A stretch of 39,761 nt of DNA from Anaeromyces robustus (taxonomy: Eukaryota > Neocallimastigomycota > Neocallimastigomycetes > Neocallimastigales > Neocallimastigaceae): the NCBI GenBank assembly GCA_002104895.1, contig MCFG01000010.1, positions 350,001-389,761 on the forward strand, written 5' to 3'. Both the position numbers and the translations under genes were made by a program. The notes under the pieces are model-generated. The model saw nothing but the letters and a program-made list of their open reading frames with translations. It searched no databases and was not told the DNA's origin. Every line of letters starts with the position of its first letter. The stretch's first letter is position 1. This document shows, in pieces, positions 23,048-37,536 of this stretch.

Positions 23048-23428
23048 AGATTAAATAAAGATAGAATAATATAATTTTAATATGTATTAAAATAAAATAA
23101 ATTATACTACATTTTAAAATAATATTGATTATACTTTTTTTATCACACTTAGAGTTAATTAAAAATTAAAATTTAAAAATAAAGAAATTAAATCTATATA
23201 TATAATATATATATTTATGAAAGATTTATTTATAAATAGGTTAAATATATTCCATTATATTATAATATTACAAAAATATAAACTTTAAAATTCTATTTAC
23301 AAAAATAAATCATTATGAATAATTATAAGATAAAAATAATAATTACTATGAAATATTATTACTTATAATTATTGTTATTTTTTTTATTAATGATATTATA
23401 ATTATAAATTATATAATAAATTTATTGG

Positions 23429-23461
<33 letters not shown>

Positions 23462-25707
23462 TTAGAAGAGTAAATTATATAGTTGTTTTAAATACATATT
23501 ATATATTAAATGATCAATAAAAGAATAATTTAATTAATTAATTAGTAAATAATTATATATAAATAAAATTAATAAAATAATTTCAATTAAATGAATGAGT
23601 AAATATATAATAAATAATATATAATTATCAACACAATAATAAAAATATAATTCTTTTTTATTTTTGAAATATAATATGTTTTGAAAAAGAAAAAAAAATC
23701 TATTTGAGACAATATTAATTATATTTAATTTCCAATAAATTTTCTTTTTATAAAAATTTCCCTTTTATACTATTAGTTTATCTATAATATTATTTATGAA
23801 AATAACTAATTTATTATTTCTAAAAAGTATATAAATGACATAGATAAAATTAAAATAATAGTAGAACTGAAAAAGCATATATATATTATCATAGAAATTA
23901 TTGAGAATTAATATTTTATAACAATATCAAAAAAAAAAAAGAAAAAAAAACTTTTAAAACACTATATATTAAAACTTGTATGACCTTTATATTAAATATA
24001 TTAATATATTATTAAAACTCTTATGTCAACTTAATAATTAATATTAATCTATTAATGTTAATTATTAAGTATTCAATTAATAGAAAAAAGAAACATTTTT
24101 TTATTTGATATTAATGGAATTTATTAAAAGTAAAAATTTTTAATATTTTTTTTAAAATATTTTTTAAAAAAAAAAATTAAAATCACCAATTTTAATTTAT
24201 AAATATTTAAATCGATAGTTTTTAAACTTTATTTTTAATTAATTATTTCTTTTTTTACCAAAAAGTGAATTAAAGTTAATTTTATAGATGATTATTATCC
24301 ATATTTTTATTTAATTTTTTTATTATATTATTTTATTTTAATTATTATATTATTCTTCTTATTATATTTTGTATTATTATTATTTTTTTATTTATTATTA
24401 AAATATAATAATAAATTTTTTATTATGTTTTATTAATTTCTTTATTTATTATTTTAATATAATAAATAATAATAATGATAAAAATTCGAAAGCATTGTTG
24501 ATTTTTTACAAAATAATATTGTTATTATTAAATATTGTTTCATATTATTCTATTTTTAATAAATTTCTAAAAAAAATAATAAGTATGATTAATCATATAA
24601 AATGTATTTTTTTATTTAAGATATATAATTAAAAATAATATATGTATTAGCTAAAAATATTTTAATTAATTATATAAAAACAGTAATAATTATTATATTG
24701 ATTATAGAAAAATATATAAAATAGGCAAAAAAAGAAAAAAGAAAATAATATATTACGAGTATATAAGCATAGCATATATGATAGCATATATGATATATAT
24801 ATTTTTTGTCTCCTAAATAAAATCTTTTTTAAATAATAATCAATTATTAATCTATTATTAGAAAAAAAAAATTTTTTTAAAATATCAATTTTAGTTAAAA
24901 ATAAAGTTAAAATTGTAATAAATATATGAAAAAATAAGTAAATAAATTAAAAACAAATAAATGAATAAATAATAACAATATATAATGTTAATTATTAAGA
25001 AAAATAATAAAACATATAATTAAATAGATAATCATTAAATATTATTATAGTTTTTAAAAAATAATGATTAACCAAAATGAAATTATAAATAAATATAATT
25101 TAATCTAAAATTATTTTTATTTTATATAAATAAAAACTTTAAAAATTATAAAAAAAAGAAATATAAGGAAATTTTGTTTTTATTTGTATCCCGATTTTAA
25201 GGAAGTAAATTTATTAAAACTTTATAATTAGTATTATTATTTTAATTATTAAATGAAAATGAAAAAATGTAGCTTTTTTTTATAATTTTTATAATATATA
25301 ATTATAAAAGAATAAAAAAAAATTTAAATAAGATATTTATTAATTAATGAGGATATTTAGAGTTATTACTAACAAATAAATGTAGATCAAGTTATAACTG
25401 AAATATATATATATCTTAATGTTAATACTTGAAAATATATATTATTAAAAATTATAATTTCACTTTATTATACTATAAATATTATGTTATTACTTTTTTT
25501 TTTTTACACTATTTTAAAAAAAAAAAAAGTTTAAAGTTTTAAATATAATTAAATGAACAAAAGGTCAAGTCACACAAATTGCTTTTACTAAAACTATGTT
25601 AATCTTATTAATTATAAATAAGTCAAATTTTACTTTATTTTATTCTTTTCTGTAAAAATAATATTACATGTTACACAAGCAGGAACAATATTTTTTATTA
25701 TTTATTT

Positions 25708-25956
<249 letters not shown>

Positions 25957-26287
25957 TTGTTGTTGTTGTTGTTATAATTACTATTTATATTATTTAAATT
26001 GTATAAAACAACAACTATAATAATAAAAATAATAATTATATATTTAATCTATTTATATTGTACTTTTATTTTATTAAATCCATAATTTATATAATTAGTT
26101 CGATATACACTCTTGACTTTAAAAAGTGTAGTATTCATTTTAATTAGATGAAAGTAAAGAATAAAAGAATATTAAAGATAAGAAAAAAAATTAGAAATAT
26201 AGTCAAAAAAGAATGAATAAAAATTATTAAATAAAGTATTACAAATTTTTGAAATTATTATACACTTTATTAATTTTTTTTTTTTAT

Positions 26288-26371
26288 AATTATAATCATA
26301 CTTATTAAAATTATTACAATTATTTGTATAAGGGTAATCATCAAAAATATTATAATTATTATCATAATCAT
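26288..26371 (-). pseudogene. Decayed partial copy of the Asn-rich gene's coding sequence
   Basis: Aligns by eye with 28702-28786, inside exon 2 of the 27091-30701 gene. It has one 3-nt gap and roughly ten mismatches over about 84 bp. Shared blocks include ATAATCATA, TATTAAAATTATTA, GGTAATCATCAAAA against GGATAATCATCAAAA, and ATCATAATCAT. The copy lies about 720 bp beyond the parent's stop codon, in the same orientation. No other parts of the gene were found next to it. Confidence 0.75.
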
Positions 26372-26769
26372 ATTAAAAGTATATATATATATTTTTCTCT
26401 TTTCTTTTATTAATTATAAATGTATAATATAACTATAAACTTCTTTATTTTATTTTTTTTTTTATTTTTTTTTTTTTTAATATAAAAAAAATTGATTTGC
26501 TAAAGATATTAAAAAAATAATAACATATTATGTTATCTTTTTTAATAATAAAATAAATAATGATAAATCATTATTATATATTTAATAATATATATATTAT
26601 TATTTAAACAAAATCATAATAAAAAGAAAAAAAGAAAAAATATATATAAAAAAACAAACAAGAAATAAATAATAATTAAAAAATAAAAAAAAAAAAAAAT
26701 AACAATAACAAAAATAAAATATCTTTATTATAATTTATATTTTGTTTTTGTTATTGTTATTGTTATTAT

Positions 26770-26825
<56 letters not shown>
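26770..26825. repeat. Poly-T tract, about 56 bp
   Basis: Uninterrupted T run about 265 bp past the stop codon of the minus-strand gene ending at 27091; it reads poly-A on the coding strand. Confidence 0.9.
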
Positions 26826-26829
<4 letters not shown>

Positions 26830-27090
26830 ATTTGAAATTCTATTCTTAATATTATTTATGTTATGCTATTTTATTTATAACTATTTTTATTTTTTTTTTT
26901 TATTTTTATTTAAATAAATATTCTTAAAAACTATTTAAATATATATAAATATTATATATATGATTTTGATTATGTGAAATATATATAGAAAAAAAAATAA
27001 TATATGATTTTGATTATTCATTTAAACAAATATATAAAAACTATTATGTAAAATATTTGAGAATATAAAATGTTAAGAAAAATTGTTTTT

Positions 27091-30701
<3,611 letters not shown>

Positions 30702-30807
30702 TTTTACTTATATGTTTATTTTAATTAATTAATTATTTACCATTACATTATTTATTATAAATAATATTTATATATTATTTATAACTATAATAATTATTTT
30801 TGTTCTA

Positions 30808-31057
30808 TGTTTTAATAACTTTTCAACTGGTTTAAATCTATTGTTTAAATGATATAATATATATCGCCTAAAACTTTATCATATCTTTAAGTTTTTCCCT
30901 TCTTTTGAAATAAGATGAAAAAAAAAAATCACTGTTTTAATAACTTTTCAACTGGTTTAAATCTATTGTTTAAATGATATAATATATATCGCCTAAAACT
31001 TTATCATATCTTTAAGTTTTTCCCTTCTTTTGAAATAAGATGAAAAAAAAAAATCAC
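30808..31057. repeat. Perfect 125-bp tandem duplication upstream of the Asn-rich gene
   Basis: Copy 1 is 30808-30932 and copy 2 is 30933-31057. By eye they are identical, including an 11-A run. Each carries AACTTTTCAACTGG, ATATCGCC and CCCTTCTTTTG, which are more complex than the surroundings. The pair starts 107 bp upstream of the ATG at 30701, so it sits in the probable promoter. Confidence 0.95.
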
Positions 31058-31646
31058 AACTATATAATTATTTTTCCTTTCCTTTTTTTTTCAATACTTT
31101 TTCTTTTCTTTTTTTCGTTTTTGATTTTATTTTTTCGATTCAATATATTGAATAAATAGATTATTAATAAAATTTTAATTTGATTAAATTAATTGATTAT
31201 TTATAAAATATATTTAATAATTTATCAATAAAAAAACCCTATTTATGAATTAAAATTTAACGTCTCTTTATTTTTGAACATATATAAATTTGAAGGCATT
31301 AATGACTGATATGTTATATAATATAAACTCTTTATCATAAAAAATATAATAATAATAAAGATATAATATATATATATATATAAATATTATTAAATATAAA
31401 AATGAAAATGAATAATATAAAAATTGAATATATTCATTTAATATTTATTTAAACTATAAATTTTATAACTTTTTTGTTTTGTTTTTTTCTTTTCTTCATG
31501 TATTAAAGGTATATAAATAAAAAATATCATTATATATAGACATGAAAGATAAATAAATAAAAAAAAGTCAAATATTAAATTATAATTTTATTTATTTTAT
31601 TTTATTTTATTTTACTTCATTTCTAATTAACTTTTTTTTTTTTTTT

Positions 31647-31689
<43 letters not shown>

Positions 31690-33794
31690 TTTTTTAAAAA
31701 AAAAATTAATAATATTTAATATACAATAAAAAATATTTAATTTAATAAAGATATTATTATAGTTATAAAAAACTATAATTATAATATAAAATTTATACAC
31801 TATTACGTAAAAAAAAAAAAAAAAAATTCTATATATTATATTACAAAGAATATTATAATATAAAATTTATACTTTACCTTAGAATAAATATATTTATATA
31901 AATATAATATAATTATAAATATTATTAAATATAAATATATATATTAAAATAACATAAATAAACTAAATGTATATTTATTTTAATAAATAACTTATGACAA
32001 AATAATATAAAATTATATTATTATTTATATTAATAATATATTGGCAATATATGAGGAAAAATTTATTATATTAAATTATCATTTAAGTTATATAATAATT
32101 ATATTACAATAAAACAAAATAAAACAACAAAAATAAAATGTATACATTTAAATAAATAATTTCTAAATAACATCTGTTTTAATTAAAGTTTAAGTAATTG
32201 AATTAATTATAAAAAGTTTAAATTATCATATTATAATGTATTAATAATATACTATAAATATATAAACTATATATACTATTTATATTATAATATTAATTTA
32301 TATATTAAATTTAAAAAAAAATGTTTTATTGAATATATCAATATTTTATATTATTATTAGATTTTATTATATAAAGATATATATGTATATTACAGTATAA
32401 TTATATTTGGTATATATTAAAATTTATTATTATATATACTAAATATATAATAATAAATTTTATTATATTTATAGTTGAAGAGAAGGAAAAATCAATTATA
32501 TTTTTCCTTCAAATTTAAATATCAATTTCCTATAATGGAATAATTAATTTTAAAATTATAAAAACTTTTATCATCCAGATTTTTTTTTATTACCAATAAA
32601 TAACTTTCCAAAATAACATTATCAAATTCTTTATAACTAATTTTGAGTAATTTATTGAATTATTTTGATTATTATAATTATAATCCAAATAATCATAATT
32701 AAATATATATATCTAAATAATCAAAAATAATTATTTATATCCAAATGATTAAAATTAATTATTTATTAAAGTAAAAATAATAATTGAAAAATATATTAGC
32801 AATTTTTTTTTAATTATTAAATGCAAAAACCAAGCATTTATATATTCAAAAATATTTTTTATTCTTATATATTTATTTTTTTATAATTATTTTTCCTTAT
32901 TAAAAAGAAAGCAAAAAAATGAATATTTTAATAAAAATAAAAAAATATTAATTTTTTTTTTATTTACTTTTTAATAAGTTTCAATAAATATTAAGTATAT
33001 ATTAGTTAAATATATTTAAATCATGGCATTCTCTTTTATATAATATATTATTTATATATTACAAATAATATGCATAATTATATGTATATTGTAATATATA
33101 AAAAATAATCAAATCATCGCATTAAAATAATCATTTAAATCATCGAATCAGCATTCAAATTAAAAAAATTAATTTCATAATTATTAATAAAATAATTTAA
33201 ATATTTACACAGTAATATATATAATATTAAATTAATATATTTAGAATATAATTCAAATATAATAATTTAAATAATCATAATATTGAAATAATTAAATATA
33301 AATAATCCTTAAATTAAACAAGAAAATCCTAAAAATCAAAACTAGAATTATAATTAATACTTACTCTATAGTATATTATATAGAAATAAATAGAATATAT
33401 TATATATTTGGAAAATAAATAAAACAGTATAATAGTAATATAATTGTTATATATTTAATATTACTATTATATAATATATTAATTTGACTTACACTAATAA
33501 AATTATAAATAATAATTTTATTAATCTTAAAAATACTTTTGGAACAATATTATTAATTGTCTCTATTTTTAAAGTTATTGTTAGAAATTAAGTTTAATAT
33601 TACACAAATAATGTATATAAATAAAATTATATAATAGTATATTTATAGATTATAGTAAATATAGTATAACATAAATATATGTATTGATATATACCTTAGT
33701 GGCGTATATATATATAGTCACATGATATATATAATAAATATATGTAAAATTATAATATATTTTAGTATAAATAATTTGTTAATGTAATGGGAGA
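31058..33794. other. AT-rich spacer
   Basis: No gene or RNA is visible. It includes a composite poly-T plus (TTA)n block at about 31632-31687. The right part (about 33580-33794) may be the distal end of the copia-type LTR whose start lies near 35011, with the inverted-repeat element inserted inside it. That is a guess from layout. Confidence 0.6.
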
Positions 33795-34813
33795 GTTGCA
33801 TTTCGCAATGTTGCAATTCGCAATGTTGCATTTCGCAATGGGGCGCATAATTGTATAAATAATTAAATAAATAAAAATATAATTATTTATTTAATAATTT
33901 TTTTTTAGTTAATAATATTTTTATTTAATGATTTAATAATATTAAATATTTTTTTAATATTGAATTTTTTTTAGTATTTTAATAATATTTTATTTATTTT
34001 TTTTATTTAATGATATTGAATATTTCTTCATTATTTTTTTTTATTTAATGATATTGAATATTTCTTCAATATTTTTTTTATTTAATAATTTAATAATATT
34101 GAATATTTCTTCATTATTTTTTATTTAATTAATATTGAATATTTTTTGAATATTTTTTTTATTTAATAATTTAATAATATTGAATATTTTTTGAATATTT
34201 TTTTATAATTATATTTTTTATTTAATATTTTAATAATATTGAATTTTTTTTTTAATATTTCAAATCAAAATAATTTTATAAAAATATTTAATTTTATAAT
34301 GAATTTTTATTTTTATATTTTTTTTTTGTAAATAAGTAATTAATAAAAAAATATTTATTTATTTATTTGTTTCTTTTCTTTATTCTAAAATTTATATTAT
34401 TTTTTTTATTTATTATTTGTTATCGTCTTTTTAATAAAAATACATATATAATACTGTTATATTATTTATTATCTTTTATTTTATTTATTATTATTCATTT
34501 ATCAAAAAAATTATATAAATATATTTAATTTTATAATAAGCTTTTTTTTTTTTAATTTTTTTACTTTATTTTTTTTTTGTAAGTAATTAATAAGAAAAGA
34601 AATATTTATTTATTTATTTGTTTATTTTCTATTCATTTATTTATATATATATTTTTTATTTATTTATTTAATTTTTTTAAATTCTATTTTATTTTATTTC
34701 ATAACGTGGCTTTCATAATTTGTGTTAAAAAATTTTTCATTTTTTTATTTGTTTTTTATGCGCCTCATTGCAAAAATTTAATATGCGCCCCATATCATAT
34801 TGCGAAATGCAAC
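33795..34813. mobile_element. Non-autonomous element with terminal inverted repeats (MITE-like), 1019 bp
   Basis: The left end has three head-to-tail 15-bp units, GTTGCATTTCGCAAT, at 33795, 33810 (one change) and 33825, followed by GGGGCGCAT (33840-33848). The right end has the exact reverse complement of one unit (34799-34813), preceded inward by ATGCGCCCC (34783-34791) and a second ATGCGCCTCATTGC (34758-34771). Each 15-mer is itself a TTGC-N5-GCAA palindrome. The interior is almost pure AT, has no coding capacity, and contains repeated TTGAATATTTCTTCA segments (about 33955-34250) and a roughly 110-bp direct duplication (34268-34384 and 34503-34634). I found no target-site duplication at these exact borders. 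The superfamily is unknown. Confidence 0.8.
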
Positions 34814-35011
34814 ACATTCAATTATTGTCAGGTGAAAATATAAAATAGAATATATCATGTGAATACATGACTTTACATAAAATAATGTATAATACATAAA
34901 AATATAATGATTACATAAATTTAAGATATTTACATAAATAATGTTAATAAAACATAAATATACTATTTACACGTGATTAATAAAATAAAGTTATAAATTT
35001 AAATCTTAACG
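34814..35011 (-). mobile_element. Possible start of a copia-type LTR
   Basis: Follows a typical polypurine tract (GAGGGGGAG on the minus strand, 35012-35020) and begins CGTTAAGATTT, where copia LTRs often begin TGTTAAGA. The far LTR border is not recognised; it would lie beyond the inverted-repeat element if that inserted into it. Confidence 0.45.
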
Positions 35012-35032
35012 CTCCCCCTCAAATCAAAATTT

Positions 35033-35149
35033 CTAAGTATTGAAAATTTGATTTGCGAAAGATTTTAATTTATTACCATTTACGCATTTTATAAATACGT
35101 CGGCCAGCATTTTTCCTTTAGATTCAATGTAGTTTAATTTTATAATTTT
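35033..35149 (-). pseudogene. Ty1/copia pol remnant: C-terminal end of RNase H
   Basis: A 38-residue frame ending in TAG contains KLNYIESKGKMLADVFIK and then NGNKLKSFANQIF. This matches the usual end of copia-type RNase H (a YI....QLADIFTK-like motif), and the polypurine tract follows within 12 bp, as it does in copia elements. The catalytic part of RNase H and the rest of pol are absent upstream. Confidence 0.75.
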
Positions 35150-35699
35150 CTTTAACAGCGGTCACTTTCTTAGACTTCATTTCTTTTTTCATATTTTAAT
35201 TTTGTAGACTTATTTATTTTTTTTTTTTTTTTTTTTTTATATTGATTTTATTTTTAATATTTAATTTTCCTTGATTAATATTTAATTTATTAAAATTAAT
35301 TTGGTTATTGTAACTTGGAATAAAATTGGAGATTTTTGGATTGTTATCTATAAATAAAATTTTAATTTCTTTTTTATGTGATAAAGTGAACTTTTAGTTT
35401 ACATATGGTGTAATTATCCTTTCTAAATTTTTATTATAATCTTGTATATTATTATCATTTTGTAATATATTATTTTAGTTGTTATTTAAATTATTTGTAT
35501 TAAAAATTTTATTATCATTATTAGAAAAATTTTTATTGTTAATATTGTTATATATATTGTCTTTATATTAAAAACCTTATTATTATTAATTTGTTCATTA
35601 ATATTTGAATTATTAATATTATTGTGTTCAAAATATGTATTATAATAAAATTTTCATTAAGTAAATTTTTATTTTTTATTATTATAATTTAATATATTA
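35150..35699 (-). pseudogene. Broken Asn-rich reading frame upstream of the copia RNase H remnant
   Basis: The minus strand reads as Asn/Ile/Lys-rich protein in shifting frames, with at least two stops and several frameshifts (for example NLERIITPYVN then a stop near 35395, then KFTLSHKKEIKILFIDNN). A poly-T run lies at about 35218-35240. It may be deleted internal copia pol or an unrelated host gene fragment; I cannot decide. It ends at the LTR of element A. Confidence 0.4.
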
Positions 35700-36150
35700 T
35701 GATATAACTGGGTTCTTTACTCTTTTAGGGAATTATTAATTAACTTTATTTATATAAATGTTTATCTTTTCAATAAACCTTCTTTAATAATTACACTTTC
35801 AATTTACAAATTCAAGAACATGTTTTTAATATATTGTTAATTTTACTATTTAAGTGTATTTTAATATAATATAATAAAAGTATATTATAACTATATATAA
35901 TTACTAAACAGTAATATATTATAACAATATAAAAAATAATATAAAGTAAATATTATAAAATAAGTAAATTATTAATAGAATTATAAAATTATGTCTAAAT
36001 ATATGTAAATCATGTTTACACATGACTACTTATGTGCCACATATAATTCATATCCTATGATTACTACATATGATTTTTAATGTAATCAGGAATAAATTTA
36101 TGTGTAATAATTTTTATATTAATTAAAGTTTATATGTTCATTTTATATCA
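35700..36150 (-). mobile_element. 3' LTR of Ty3/gypsy element A, 451 bp
   Basis: In element orientation it starts TGATATAA right after the polypurine tract and ends TTATATCA, a perfect 8-bp inverted pair with the TG..CA rule. The other LTR is outside the window, so age and target-site duplication cannot be measured here. The flank after the LTR reads TAATA. Confidence 0.8.
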
Positions 36151-36166
36151 ATTCTCCCCCCTTAAG
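36151..36166 (-). other. Polypurine tract of element A
   Basis: Minus strand CTTAAGGGGGGAGAAT abuts the LTR start at 36150. This is the usual plus-strand DNA primer position in LTR elements. Confidence 0.8.
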
Positions 36167-36173
36167 ATACAAC

Positions 36174-36978
36174 TTATATAGTTGTATGGAACTTTATAAT
36201 ATTTTTTAAGTGTACTGGTCTTTCTAAAGGTAACTCAGTATTTGGGTCAACTAATTTTACAGTATTATACTGTTTACTGATTACCTTAAATGGACCAACA
36301 AAATAAGGTTCCAATTTATATCTGGTAAAATTTCTAACCTTTACCAGATCTCCAACTTGAATATCATTTTGCTTGTTCATACTGGTTATTTCTTCTTGTC
36401 TAGCTTCCCAGTATGAATTATTTTTCTTCATATTTTCACAAGCCTCTATTACCCATTGGTAGTGGTTTGTGAATTTTTCCATGAGTTGTTCGTCTTGGCT
36501 ACCTAAAACATTCGAAGTAGGTAAGGTGGTAGCTAATTCAAAGGGTTGTTGGTCACTTCTACCATAGACCAACTCAAAGCTAGAGAACTTGGTAACTGAG
36601 TTTTTAGCCGTCCTAAGAGCCCATAAAGCTAGTGGTAGAGTTTCATCCCAGTCCTTGTTCTTCTCCGCAAGTAATCGTAATAGTTTATTGATTTCCCTAT
36701 TACGATTTTCAGTCATTCCATTGGTTTCTGGATGGTGAGTGACTGAAAATTTAATATACACATCAAACATGTCTAAGAATATTTTTGTAAAGTCTGATGT
36801 GAATTGTACTCCATTATCAGTCGTAATAGTAGTAGGAGTACCATGTCTAGAAAAAACGTCGGTTAGAAATTCAACTACATCTCTTGAGGTTACTGTGGAA
36901 GTAGCTTTAGCTTCCACCCATTTAGTGAAGTAATCAACAATAACTATAATGTATTGATTACCTTTTTTTGTCATTGGT
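36174..36978 (-). pseudogene. Ty3/gypsy element A integrase, 5' truncated
   Basis: Encodes the catalytic core and C-terminus of a retroviral-type integrase. It has D in YIIVIVDYFTKW, D in TTDNGVQF and E in GMTENRNREI with normal spacing, then a GPY/F-like module (EPYFVGPFKVISKQ) and a short tail without chromodomain, ending about 10 bp before the polypurine tract. The zinc-binding N-terminus, reverse transcriptase and the rest of pol are missing, because the LTR of element B begins at 36979. The first residues of the open frame (up to DFCSL, above 36978) are LTR-derived and not integrase. Element A sequence resumes at PMTKKG. The remaining frame has no other defect. Confidence 0.88.
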
Positions 36979-37451
36979 TGTAAAGAACAGAAGTCCAACA
37001 ATAATAATTCTTAATAAACTTAAAAACACCTCAATATTAGAAAATAAACAAGAATTATTGGACACAAACAAACAACAGGTTAGTATCAAATAATTTTATT
37101 TATTTTATTATTTCTTTGTTAATAAAAACTCGAATTTTCAAATGAGAAAATTCTTGAATATTTATAAACATTATTTCAAAATATTTTAATTACATTTTTC
37201 ATGAGTTATTATATTCTAAATCTAATTGGTCTATTAACCTTTTTATAATAAAATAATATTATCATTTAATACACTTTATAATATATTAATATATAATAAA
37301 ATAATAATAAAAAAATAAAATAATAAAATAGTAAAAAATAAAAATATAAATTTTAACAAAAGGCATTCCTGTGTATTGAACCCAGGAATACTGAGCAGAG
37401 TTCTAGAGCTTAACGAGTAAGCCAACTCTATAATTTCTAGTATTCGTTACA
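36979..37451 (-). mobile_element. 3' LTR of Ty3/gypsy chromovirus B, 473 bp
   Basis: Starts TGTAACGAA after the polypurine tract and ends TTCTTTACA in element orientation. The ends are inverted repeats with one mismatch in nine and obey TG..CA. The distal end joins integrase codons of element A without a gap. The first 90 bp are GC-richer and contain a tRNA-like segment; the rest is AT-rich. Confidence 0.85.
37362..37428 (-). other. tRNA-like segment with Pol III A-box and B-box matches inside LTR B
   Basis: On the minus strand, TGGCTTACTCG (37424-37414) matches the A box TGGCNNAGTGG at 9 of 11 positions and is followed by TTAAG, as in Leu/Ser tRNAs. GGTTCAATACA (37382-37372) resembles the B box GGTTCRANNCC and starts 42 nt later, which is tRNA spacing. 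The B box sits in an imperfect CTGGG/CACAG stem. GCTTA/TAAGC and AGAGTT/AACTCT stems surround the A box. No matching 5' acceptor strand is visible, so this is not a canonical tRNA gene. Confidence 0.45.
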
Positions 37452-37465
37452 TGGTCCTCCTCTAG
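37452..37465 (-). other. Polypurine tract of element B
   Basis: Minus strand CTAGAGGAGGACCA immediately precedes the TG of the LTR. It is slightly impure (ends CCA) but in the correct place, about 70 bp after the pol stop. Confidence 0.7.
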
Positions 37466-37536
37466 GATTCGGATACCAGACGAATCTAGATAAAATTTTA
37501 TTAAAATAAATTTAAAACTATCTAATATAAAAATTT

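Noticed and set aside
22843-23058. Plus-strand Leu/Phe frame, and the similar Ile-only frame at 25668-25997 and Tyr-only frames at 27858-28118 and 28350-28559
   Set aside because: Products of TTA, poly-T and ATT repeats. The last two are antisense to Asn codon runs in the 27091-30701 gene.
36979-37001. First codons of the element A integrase frame as a natural N-terminus
   Set aside because: They lie inside the LTR of element B and are open by chance.
37362-37428. A genuine tRNA gene in LTR B
   Set aside because: No 5' acceptor strand pairs with the 3' side and no convincing anticodon stem exists; kept only as a tRNA-like promoter motif.
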